NCBI GenBank assembly: GCA_009773515.1 | Contig: WSXX01000014.1 | Span: forward strand, 1-64,000 | Length of the DNA stretch: 64,000 nucleotides | Reading direction: 5' to 3' | Source: Bacteroidota bacterium | Lineage (GTDB): Bacteria > Bacteroidota > Bacteroidia > Bacteroidales > Lentimicrobiaceae | In this document: positions 9,205 to 16,445 of the stretch, piece by piece | Layout of the letters: each line of letters opens with the position of its first letter | Numbering within the stretch: position 1 is the first letter of the stretch | Translations under genes and position numbers: made by a program | The notes under the pieces: generated by a model | The model's database searches: none | What the model was told of the DNA's origin: nothing | Seen by the model: only the letters and a program-made list of their open reading frames with translations

Positions 9205-9556
9205 CACTATCTTTTATGCTGCCCTTTCAGGGCGCGGTTAGGTCTTGTTGGCTAGTTTTACCCAGGGCTCTGCCCATGGTTTTGACTCAGGGCGTTGCCC
9301 GTGAGTTGATCTTATGCTGCCCTTTCAGGGCGCGGATAGGCTCCAGGGCGTTGCCCGAGAGTTGAGGTATGTTGCCACTTCGTGATGTTATCTCAGGGCG
9401 TTGCCCGTGGGTTGAGGTATGTTGCCACTTCGTGGTGTAAAGGAAAGTTAAAAGCACTGAACTCCCAGGCTGAAGGCCTGGCATATCTTAACCCAAGGCA
9501 CCGCCTTGGGTTAACAGTGTAGAACGGCATCAGCGCCCTGAAAGGGCAGCATAATT
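9205..9556. repeat. REP-like palindromic repeat cluster, left of the HUH transposase
   Basis: This gene-free stretch is built from two palindromic modules. Module P has core GCCCTTTCAGGGC at 9221-9233 and 9319-9331, and inverted at 9535-9547. Module Q has core GGGCGTTGCCC at 9290-9300, 9346-9356 and 9396-9406, with the variant GGGCTCTGCCC at 9265-9275. Two Q copies form a 50-bp tandem (9345-9394, 9395-9444). Further hairpins lie at 9465-9481 (CCAGGC/GCCTGG) and 9488-9514 (a 12-bp perfect stem with a 3-base loop). Such arrays are typical of RAYT-associated REP sequences. Confidence 0.85.
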
Positions 9557-10045
9557 CTATGTCCAAAGGTAATTCTCATCGTAATCAATATCGTATTCCT
9601 TTAAAAAACGAATATATTCCTCTTTGAATGTTTCTGTTTTGTGATGTTCCTTTTGGTTTTCAATGTAGCGCTTTACAATCTTTACTATACTTTCACTCAC
9701 CGAGAAGCCTCCATAACCACCCTGCCAGACAAAAGTTTTATAATTAACTCCTTTAGTTTTAATCCAGCGGCTGCTATTTCGTTTTAACTCTTCCAAAAGG
9801 TCGGCCAGTGCTATGTTTTTTGACATGATACAAAGAATATGCACATGATCTTCAACTCCATTGATTTTTATTGGTACACAATTGTTTAATTTTAGAATTC
9901 CACCCAGATAGGCATACAATTCATTTTCGACATCAGCCTTTATCAGGTCTTGATTGTTTTTGGTATGAAAAACTATGTGGGTGTACAGTTTGGATAAGGA
10001 TTGTGACATAGTACATTGTTTTTATACTGCCCTTTCAGGGCGCTG
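9533..10045 (-). mobile_element. IS200/RAYT-like unit bounded by inverted palindromes
   Basis: The transposase gene at 9557-10009 is bracketed by the same palindrome in opposite orientation. CAGCGCCCTGAAAGGGCAGC begins at 9531 on the left. On the right is its near-perfect reverse complement, ACTGCCCTTTCAGGGCGCTG, from 10026. HUH transposases of this class recognise subterminal hairpins, so these are good candidates for the sites processed. True element ends and target-site preference cannot be fixed without an empty-site comparison. Confidence 0.6.
9557..10009 (-). CDS. IS200/IS605-family HUH transposase, REP-associated (RAYT-like)
   Basis: The 150-residue protein is a Y1 single-tyrosine transposase. 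The metal-binding HUH motif is the HVH of EDHVHILC, and the catalytic tyrosine is in RYIENQKEHH. The gene is complete and of normal length. There is no accompanying tnpB. It lies within a dense cluster of palindromic repeats and has inverted copies of one palindrome about ten bases beyond its stop and about twenty beyond its start. This is the arrangement expected for a RAYT that mobilises REP-like palindromes, rather than for a classic IS200 copy. It is likely functional as judged from the motifs alone. Confidence 0.88.
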   Translation of the reverse strand: MSQSLSKLYTHIVFHTKNNQDLIKADVENELYAYLGGILKLNNCVPIKINGVEDHVHILCIMSKNIALADLLEELKRNSSRWIKTKGVNYKTFVWQGGYGGFSVSESIVKIVKRYIENQKEHHKTETFKEEYIRFLKEYDIDYDENYLWT

Positions 10046-10303
10046 GTTTGACTTTTTCGATTATTATATACCAGGGGTGATTGCCCGGTGGTTCTTTGTA
10101 TGCTGCTTTTTGTGGCTTAAGTTATAAGTGTATTTAAGTTCAAAGATAATGATCTTTTTGATTTGCGAGTTAAGTTGAAGGCTGTTGTACATATATATGC
10201 TGCTCTTTCATTGCGTTATATCAAGGTGCTGTCACTAGGTATTTATAACCTCTGATTTACAAAACCTGATATTGAAAGAACCCCAGATTCAATTAATCCC
10301 ATT
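10010..10303. repeat. Right flank of the transposase: one palindrome and degraded repeat remnants
   Basis: GCCCTTTCAGGGC is intact at 10029-10041. Decayed pieces of the same family follow (GGGTGATTGCCC near 10076, and GCTGCTTTTTGTGGC and GCTGCTCTTTCATTGCG-like stretches to about 10215). I see no gene or clear terminator before the CHASE2 gene end at 10304. Confidence 0.6.
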
Positions 10304-11590
10304 TCAGAAATTATTATTTTCCCCCTTCTTTTTGAAAATATAATTTTTAAAAAAATCTATCAAGCCAAAGTAGCTCAACAGGATAAGGATATGCAAATAA
10401 TGATGAAAAAACAGCATTGAAACATAAACCAACAGAAGCAGTACTAAGTATATTTTTTTATCCCTGATCTGATGAAGAATTTTTGCCCAACGGCTTAAAC
10501 CAGGCTCTGACCTACTCTGGTAGCAAAGGGTATGGTATGAAACATAGAAAAATACAAGAAATAAGACTATTCTGTACCAGATTGATATAACATGATCGTT
10601 ATTTAATAAGGAGGCTGTAATGTTTGCCAGAATCACCGGACCCGAAATCAGCCCGGCCATTGAATGGTGAATGTCATACGCACCCTCAAAGTCGCCGATA
10701 ATTACCACTTGTTCATCTTTTAAAAAGTAGTCCTCAAACAATCCCAATTGGAAATAATTAAGACCTTCAACAAGGTCTGACTGCGAATATCTGAATTCAG
10801 GAATGAAAGTATTCAGCACCCATCTGCCATTGTGTGTGTAATAATTGATAAACCCAATTTCCTTTCTTTGTATTTTACTATTCGTTATCGCCTCCCAGGC
10901 AATCAATGGTATCTGCGGCATACCATCGTAGAGGATAAGCGTATATTTAAGAAACTGTATATTCATAAATGAAGATCGGTATTGAGAAAGCCCTGTGGTC
11001 CCTTTAAAAACCGGGTTAATCAGTTCCTTCTCAATATCGTTGTAAAAACCAGGCATTACAAGTTTATTGGCATCGGACAGTTTTCTGATCTCCTCCTGCA
11101 AAAGACTGTCTGCAGCAGCATCAGCCGAAGGACTTTCGAAAAATACATCACAGATGATAAACTTTATTTTATCCTTATTCTCATTCAGTATTCTGAGTTT
11201 TTCGGCCAACACGACACGGTCGGTGATTACGCTGTTTATGGTATTGTCATTATCGAAAGGAAGTAGTTCATTGTTTCTGGATGTATTGATAAACAGCATT
11301 TTATCATCAGATTCTAAAGCTGAAGAGCTTTGCAATACATATTCTTTAAAAAATGACCGCATGTTAAAATAGTCATTCATAAATTCAAAACCGTCCATAT
11401 AATTCACATGTCCAAGCCAGAGCAATGCGAGAATAATCATCCATATGGAATGCAGGGACATTAATATCGCTTTAAGCCATGTAATTCCGGGGAAAACGAA
11501 ATTCAACAACGAACGGATTCTTAGAAAGAACTTCTTTAATTTTCGAGATTGCTTCGGTGTTTTCTTTGATGAGCCAGTCTTCATTGTCAT
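10304..11590 (-). CDS. CHASE2-domain membrane sensor protein
   Basis: The 428-residue protein has one N-terminal membrane segment (about residues 40-60), a large extracytoplasmic region, and three C-terminal hydrophobic segments with a basic tail. The central region matches the CHASE2 sensor pattern by eye: IKFIICDVFFESPSAD, then KLVMPGF, and late EQVVIIGDF before the first C-terminal membrane helix. It lacks any fused kinase, cyclase or CHAT output domain. Its start (ATG at 11590, or 11584) lies four bases after the stop of the CHAT gene, so the two are almost certainly co-transcribed. I infer that it anchors or controls the secreted CHAT protein, but no interaction is shown by sequence. Confidence 0.8.
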   Translation of the reverse strand: MTMKTGSSKKTPKQSRKLKKFFLRIRSLLNFVFPGITWLKAILMSLHSIWMIILALLWLGHVNYMDGFEFMNDYFNMRSFFKEYVLQSSSALESDDKMLFINTSRNNELLPFDNDNTINSVITDRVVLAEKLRILNENKDKIKFIICDVFFESPSADAAADSLLQEEIRKLSDANKLVMPGFYNDIEKELINPVFKGTTGLSQYRSSFMNIQFLKYTLILYDGMPQIPLIAWEAITNSKIQRKEIGFINYYTHNGRWVLNTFIPEFRYSQSDLVEGLNYFQLGLFEDYFLKDEQVVIIGDFEGAYDIHHSMAGLISGPVILANITASLLNNDHVISIWYRIVLFLVFFYVSYHTLCYQSRSEPGLSRWAKILHQIRDKKIYLVLLLLVYVSMLFFHHYLHILILLSYFGLIDFFKNYIFKKKGENNNF

Positions 11591-11594
11591 GCAA

Positions 11595-14500
11595 TTAGCG
11601 GATAAATACAAAGCCTGCCCACAAAGAGGGTTGATTGACATACCGGTTTCTCATTTCCTGTTGCGCTTGTTGAAATGCTGTTTCAGGATTTTTCACTTTC
11701 ATAAGATTTTCATAAAACAATGTCATCAACTCCATGGTCTCAAAATCAGGCACTTCCCAGAGAGAAACGATGGTGCTGCTAACTCCAGCCATAAACATTG
11801 AACGTTGAAGACCAAAAACTCCTTCACTTCCTTTTATATCGCCCAGACCTGTTTCGCAGGCGGAGAGCACCATCAGGCTTGTGCCCGAAAGGTCAAGATT
11901 TGCCATTTCATAGGCGGTAAGTATTCCATCTTCTGCTCCAGCTGTCGATTCACCTTTCGCCCAGGTATTGTTTGCTCCGGCAAATAGCAAACCTGACCTC
12001 ATAAGCGGATTTTCAGTGTTTGTGTATGCCTGATTGGATTGACCTGCCAGAAAATTCTTTTGTTCATTACGCTGATCAGCTGCTGGAAAACTGAATCCAT
12101 GACTTGCTATATGGATAACCGAAGAAGAGTTTCCATTCATGACTTTTAAAGATTCTTCAGTCGCTTCCTGATCAATCAGCGTATTGAGCAGCATATTTTC
12201 GTCTGACATTATCCGGCTGATCTCCCGGGCTTCGGATTTGGTTCCGGGGAGGTAATCCCAGGCAGTTCCCCGGAGGTTTCTTTTTACTTCATTTTTTAAA
12301 ACAGCATCTTGTTTCTCAATTGAATACGATCTGGCCAGCTTGTTCAACGTTATAGTATCTGCATTATAATCGATGCCGCCATATATTGTTCCTGAATTTC
12401 CCTGAATGGAAACATTGCCGGTCAGTAAATTCCTTGTAGATGCCAGATTGGTCAGTTTGTATTGCTGCGATAATACCTGTCTTTTATGATTTGGAATTGC
12501 AGAAAAGGAGATCCTGTTCAGCAATCCAGACGGTGAATAGAATACTGTTTCAATGCCTTCCAGATGTTTTTCGAGAGGTTTCCAGATTTCATCATATAGG
12601 CTAGAATTTTCCAAGTTATAAATCTCATCAGGATGATTCTTGAGCAATTCTTCAAGCTTATTCCCGGTTGTGAGGAATATCATTTCAGGCCAAAGAAATT
12701 CTTTTCTCAGGATCAGAGCACAATAGTAAACCGAATCTGTTTCAATACATTTATCGATGTATTTAAAGCTCAGAAACTCAATCGCGGCCTGGTCGTGAGC
12801 AAGAGCATCGCGCACTCGGGTGAAAGGAATTTCTTCATTCATCATCAAATTACTATTCAAACTCCCCTCCTTTGCCAGCAGACTGATGCGTTGTTTTATT
12901 TGTTTCTGGAGGCCTGAAAATTCCAGCTCCAGCTTTTCTGGCTCAGCTTTACGCTGATCAGCAGGTTGGGTATAGAGTTTCTCAAGCTCAGCACGGATAT
13001 TCCGTTGCTGCTCTGTAAGTGCTGAAAGAATAGTATCATTTGCGCCGGAAACCGCATGCTGAAATTTCCTGGTTGAGTTCAGAAGCAGACCTTTAAGAAA
13101 AAGCTGATTGTTGTAGGTTTTACCGGCAAGTTCCGGGTTGCTGTGGCTGTTGCGCAGATAATTCGAGTTCAAATAATCAAAGAAGCGGTTGATATGGACA
13201 TTAATGTATGCCTCCATTTCATTTTCAGACCAATACAGCAGATTTTGGTCAACCATTGACACAACAGCTTCATTGCTTTCGATGGCCTCAGAAACAGATT
13301 CAGCAATGCTTCCATTTCCTTCGAGATACATGCTTCGGTTTATTTTCTGTGCCAAAAAATCAGGATGCAGTTCACTCTCAAGCTCCTGGTATTTTGCAAT
13401 GGCTGAAGTATTCCATTTCAGCGCTTCATTGAAATCGCATGTTTTGGAATACACCATTGAAAGGTTGCCCATAATGTTTGCTAATTCACGCCATTGGGTT
13501 AACCCTGATTTTTCAAAAATATCAATTGCCTCAAGGTATGTACTTGCCGAAGGAGAATATTCCTTCAGATACCAGTAAATTGTTGCCAGGGTACCCAATG
13601 TAGTCGCGTAATCAAGTTCTGCTATTCCTCCCCGGGGAGCTTTTTGCAATATTTGCTTATAGGTTGATTCAGCTTCTTTGTATTTCTGATGATATATTTG
13701 ACTCGTTCCCTGTATCACCATGTAATCGCGCATGGCTGATTCCGGAATGTTACCCGTCATCTTTAGTATATTCATTCCTTGTTCCGCAAGATCGCGGGCC
13801 TGAACCGGATTATACATCTGCATATATATCATTCCGAGGTCTATAAGTGATAATCCAACCCGCGCATCCGTTTCTGAATATAATTCCTTTTTCAGTTGAA
13901 TACATTCCAGCAGGTACTTCTCTGCCAGATCGTATTTGCCATCGTATTGATATAAATTGCTAAAACACTCAAGCTGTCCGGCATAGAATTCTTTGTCTAT
14001 TTCCTTGTATTTGCTGATAAAAGGCACCATTTTGTCAGCAACATAAGCCAACATCCGGAAGTCAAGTTTTTCAAGAAAGTATTCCAATAAATTGCCGTAG
14101 ATATCCAATACTGCTATATCATTCACTTGAATAGATTCCGTTTCAAATATTGACAAAAACAAGGGTATTGCTTCATCTTTGAAATCATCTTTGTACAACC
14201 TATTTGCCAGGGTAAAAACAATTTCCTGATACTCTTTGTTGGTATTCCCCAGTTTTGCTTTAATCAGCGGCAAGGATTCCATGTAAACATCCAGCGCCTC
14301 TTGCTTTCTCCCTGTATCCCAATACCCATCACCCAAATAGGCAAGTAAACCCATTCGTTCGTCCGGATTATTACTATCCAGTATTCCCAACTCCAGGTAC
14401 TTTTCTATATAGTAAACTGCTTCAGCAATCTTTTCAGCTTGCAGGTAACTGGTGAGAATTGCTTTCAAAATAAGGGCATAACTTCCGGCTTGGGAAGCAG

Positions 14501-15005
14501 GTAGGTCTTTATATACTTCAACTGATTTTCTGTACCAGATTTCAGCATCATGTGGATTATTCCAATTCTGGTAAAGGCTGCCCAGAAAAAAATACATATA
14601 CCCTGACCTTGGTACATTGCCCAATTTCTCAAGCATATGTGTGGTGGCCAGATAAAACTTTTCGGTGGTTTTAAAATCCTTATGGGTTTCGAGAAAGTAA
14701 TCCCCGATTCGTTCGAGGCAAAGTGAGGATTCTATTGAAATGTCGAGACTTACTTCAAGTTCAGTGTTCAGATATGCGAGTGTCTTTTCAATCGGCCAGT
14801 CACCGTCAAAGCGGGTGGTTTTCTTTTTTTGAATCCAATAATAAAGCGGTTCGCCATTTTTAAAATACATAGCATTTTTAAGTGTACCATTTGCATCTCG
14901 ATCAACATGCATTCCATCTCCGGCTGATTGGGCACGAACTGCCAGAGGCAATGATTCCATAAAAAGCGGCAGGAAAAGCAGGAGCAGATGAAATCTAATT
15001 TTCAT
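11595..15005 (-). CDS. Secreted TPR-CHAT protein (caspase-like protease, predicted)
   Basis: The 1136-residue protein begins with a Sec signal peptide (MKIRFHLLLLFLPLF... ending near RAQ). About 500 residues of tetratricopeptide-like helical repeats follow (roughly residues 70-590), then a CHAT domain from about 730 to the end. The caspase-type dyad is visible: His969 in IHIASHGFSF and Cys1050 in VLSACETGLGD. GVFGLQRSMFMAGVSS, typical of CHAT, comes next. It should act as a cysteine protease outside the cytoplasm. The ATG at 15005 was chosen because it gives the signal peptide and starts 14 bases after the upstream stop. The middle gene of a three-gene operon. Confidence 0.9.
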   Translation of the reverse strand: MKIRFHLLLLFLPLFMESLPLAVRAQSAGDGMHVDRDANGTLKNAMYFKNGEPLYYWIQKKKTTRFDGDWPIEKTLAYLNTELEVSLDISIESSLCLERIGDYFLETHKDFKTTEKFYLATTHMLEKLGNVPRSGYMYFFLGSLYQNWNNPHDAEIWYRKSVEVYKDLPASQAGSYALILKAILTSYLQAEKIAEAVYYIEKYLELGILDSNNPDERMGLLAYLGDGYWDTGRKQEALDVYMESLPLIKAKLGNTNKEYQEIVFTLANRLYKDDFKDEAIPLFLSIFETESIQVNDIAVLDIYGNLLEYFLEKLDFRMLAYVADKMVPFISKYKEIDKEFYAGQLECFSNLYQYDGKYDLAEKYLLECIQLKKELYSETDARVGLSLIDLGMIYMQMYNPVQARDLAEQGMNILKMTGNIPESAMRDYMVIQGTSQIYHQKYKEAESTYKQILQKAPRGGIAELDYATTLGTLATIYWYLKEYSPSASTYLEAIDIFEKSGLTQWRELANIMGNLSMVYSKTCDFNEALKWNTSAIAKYQELESELHPDFLAQKINRSMYLEGNGSIAESVSEAIESNEAVVSMVDQNLLYWSENEMEAYINVHINRFFDYLNSNYLRNSHSNPELAGKTYNNQLFLKGLLLNSTRKFQHAVSGANDTILSALTEQQRNIRAELEKLYTQPADQRKAEPEKLELEFSGLQKQIKQRISLLAKEGSLNSNLMMNEEIPFTRVRDALAHDQAAIEFLSFKYIDKCIETDSVYYCALILRKEFLWPEMIFLTTGNKLEELLKNHPDEIYNLENSSLYDEIWKPLEKHLEGIETVFYSPSGLLNRISFSAIPNHKRQVLSQQYKLTNLASTRNLLTGNVSIQGNSGTIYGGIDYNADTITLNKLARSYSIEKQDAVLKNEVKRNLRGTAWDYLPGTKSEAREISRIMSDENMLLNTLIDQEATEESLKVMNGNSSSVIHIASHGFSFPAADQRNEQKNFLAGQSNQAYTNTENPLMRSGLLFAGANNTWAKGESTAGAEDGILTAYEMANLDLSGTSLMVLSACETGLGDIKGSEGVFGLQRSMFMAGVSSTIVSLWEVPDFETMELMTLFYENLMKVKNPETAFQQAQQEMRNRYVNQPSLWAGFVFIR

Positions 15006-15018
15006 AATTATATGAATA

Positions 15019-15888
15019 TCAGCGTGAAAATATATACTTAATCCTTGTTTCGAGCCATTGCATTGCTTCTTCTTCATTCAACATGCCAAACTCCCTTTGA
15101 ATCTGACGACTGCTAATCAAGTCGGGCATGATCATGTTAAATACCGTATTGGTATCCATTCTAATTCCATCGTGCTTAACCTGTGCATAGTACTGAATGA
15201 TGTCATTCAAGAAATACAGAGAAAAAGGCTTAATGTCCGGAAGAATAGTTTTTTCCCGTGCTGATGAATCATCTATCAGGTAGAGACTTATTTTTTCGAT
15301 TTCGAAAGAGTTGACCCTAACAGTTCCTTCTGGAATGTTGATGCTAAATAGTGAGTTGCTGGTTAGGAAAAGTGTATCGTTACGGCCAATTTCCTTTAGA
15401 ATTTCCATTCCATTCCACTGATATCCGGCAATCAGTCTTTCATTTTGGCCAAAACTATAATCTTTAAGACCGATGCAGATCAAAGTATCTTCAGCCAAAA
15501 GGGTGAGCACCCCGTTTTCGGGTGAAAATGCCCGTTTGAATTCGAAATCACTTCTTATGAATTTAATTCCCCTGGTGGCAAGCATAAGATCTCTGCCTTG
15601 TTTATTGGTGCGGGCGGAGAGCAGTACAATTTTCCGTCGTTCAACATCGAGCAGATGCACTTCATCGGAATTGGCAGTAAAAGAGAAATACGATAATTCT
15701 TTGTTCATATTTTCCTTTATATCCATATCGTGGAGCATAATTCTATCTCCCCGCTGTAACGCCCGTTCTTTATAATTTACCTTTCCTTTAACAAGGACTA
15801 CCTCATAAGGAATGCCGGCAAATCCAGCCGTTGATGTTAAAACAGAGGTATATATCAAAACAGCAAACAGAATAAAACATGTTTTCAT
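15019..15888 (-). CDS. Secreted protein, FecR-like N-terminal region (predicted)
   Basis: The 289-residue product has an N-terminal signal peptide (MKTCFILFAVLIYTSVLTS) and no other membrane segment. Residues 28-60 (VVLVKGKVNYKE...LQRGDRI) resemble the small beta-domain at the start of FecR-type proteins. The rest is not recognised. It is the first gene of the leftward operon with the TPR-CHAT (14 bases downstream) and CHASE2 genes, so it is probably a periplasmic partner: regulator, substrate or scaffold. The FecR resemblance is by eye and weak. No cysteine dyad or enzyme motif was seen. The upstream 350 bases contain repeats, not a recognisable -7 box. Confidence 0.7.
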   Translation of the reverse strand: MKTCFILFAVLIYTSVLTSTAGFAGIPYEVVLVKGKVNYKERALQRGDRIMLHDMDIKENMNKELSYFSFTANSDEVHLLDVERRKIVLLSARTNKQGRDLMLATRGIKFIRSDFEFKRAFSPENGVLTLLAEDTLICIGLKDYSFGQNERLIAGYQWNGMEILKEIGRNDTLFLTSNSLFSINIPEGTVRVNSFEIEKISLYLIDDSSAREKTILPDIKPFSLYFLNDIIQYYAQVKHDGIRMDTNTVFNMIMPDLISSRQIQREFGMLNEEEAMQWLETRIKYIFSR

Positions 15889-16210
15889 AATGTATGTGCT
15901 TAACTATAAGCTAAGTTATGAATATTATTGTTGTTTGATGTAAATATCCTGAAATATTTTTCTATCTAAATTCCTGAAGCCAGAAAGTTGTCCAGAGGGG
16001 GACTTTTTATGCTACTCTATCAGGGCACGGATTGTTTTTTTATTTTCTATACCCAGGGCTTTTCCTATGGGTTGAGATATGCTGCCACTTTGTGGTGTTA
16101 TCCCTGGGCGTTGCCCGTGGGTTGAGGTATACTGCAACTTCGTGGAGTTATCTCAGGATATTGGCCATGAGTTAATTAATGTTGGCGCAATGCTGCAACA
16201 TAAAAGAAAA
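15889..16210. repeat. Second REP-like repeat cluster, upstream of the CHAT operon
   Basis: No gene is seen here. Repeats of the family at 9.2-10.2 kb recur from about 16010. There is a decayed P module near 16010-16030, then GGGCTTTTCCTATGGGTTGAG from 16055 and an exact Q core GGGCGTTGCCC at 16106-16116. The Q core is followed by the same GTGGGTTGAGGTAT and (C/A)ACTTCGTGG text seen at 9400-9440, and further decayed copies run to about 16200. The 15889-15990 part is AT-rich and should hold the CHAT operon promoter, but no clean TAnnTTTG was found on the minus strand. Confidence 0.75.
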
Positions 16211-16231
16211 AAGCCCTGAAAATCAGGGCTT
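16211..16231 (-). terminator. Ancestral terminator of tRNA-Arg, now separated from it
   Basis: AAGCCCTGA and TCAGGGCTT form a 9-bp perfect stem with a 3-base loop, and on the minus strand a T-rich tract follows. It lies 14 bases beyond the displaced tRNA 3' end, where the terminator of a leftward tRNA-Arg transcript would be expected before element insertion. Confidence 0.65.
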
Positions 16232-16244
16232 TACGCTTTATTTT

Positions 16245-16292
16245 GTGACCCCGACAGGATTCAAACCTGTAACCTTCTGATCCGTAGTCAGA
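16245..16292. repeat. attL: displaced 3' part of tRNA-Arg (48-bp direct repeat)
   Basis: These 48 bases are identical to 23256-23303, which lie inside the intact tRNA-Arg gene. They cover the anticodon arm to the discriminator base and then diverge. This is the classic scar of a tyrosine-recombinase element integrated into a tRNA 3' half, with this copy as the displaced fragment. Confidence 0.9.
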
Positions 16293-16308
16293 AATTTATC
16301 TATTTTGT

Positions 16309-16320
16309 TATCAATTGATA
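16309..16320. promoter_or_regulatory. 12-bp palindrome next to attL (TATCAATTGATA)
   Basis: TATCAATTGATA is a perfect palindrome 16 bases inside attL. Its half TATCAATT recurs at 16385-16392 and 16429-16436 around the integrase promoter. It may be a binding site for recombination proteins; this is inference. Confidence 0.35.
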
Positions 16321-16391
16321 TATTACAAATGTACTGTATTACAATGATATAGCTATTGTTGTTTATAATTTATTTATAGATTTTTATCAAT

Positions 16392-16415
16392 TTTGTTTTA
16401 TAAGTTGTTTTATAA
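16392..16415. promoter_or_regulatory. Left arm-type site: paired GTTTTATAA repeats
   Basis: A 24-base block contains two GTTTTATAA copies 12 bases apart. It is repeated exactly at 23184-23207, near the other end of the element. It lies 3 bases upstream of the integrase -7 box. Its position and pairing suit an integrase arm-type binding site that would also repress the int promoter. Confidence 0.6.
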
Positions 16416-16418
16416 GTG

Positions 16419-16426
16419 TATATTTG
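16419..16426 (+). promoter_or_regulatory. -7 promoter box of the integrase gene (TATATTTG)
   Basis: TATATTTG matches TAnnTTTG, lies 19 bases before the integrase ATG at 16446, and directly adjoins the arm-like repeats. It argues against the in-frame GTG at 16416, which overlaps the box. Confidence 0.5.
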
Positions 16427-16445
16427 TATATCAATTTTAAAGCAA

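Noticed and set aside
9557-10009. A classic IS200/IS605 copy with tnpB.
   Set aside because: No tnpB is present, and the flanking palindromes recur many times nearby, which fits a REP-associated transposase better.
9205-10215. A CRISPR array in the palindromic repeat region.
   Set aside because: The repeats are irregular in spacing, of two types, occur in both orientations and have no uniform spacers; there are no cas genes. A REP-like array fits better.
11445-11801. Plus-strand frames opposite the CHASE2/CHAT genes (for example 10982-11266, 11067-11372, 11445-11801 and 13189-13578).
   Set aside because: They are opposite-strand shadows of genes with clear domains and no promoter or homology signal of their own.
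10304-15888. A type III-E CRISPR (Craspase) TPR-CHAT system.
   Set aside because: The CHAT protein has a signal peptide, and neither gRAMP/Cas7-11 nor a CRISPR array is present in the window.
16245-16292. A second tRNA-Arg gene.
   Set aside because: Only the 3' 47 bases of the tRNA are present; the acceptor 5' strand and D arm are missing, so it is the displaced att fragment.
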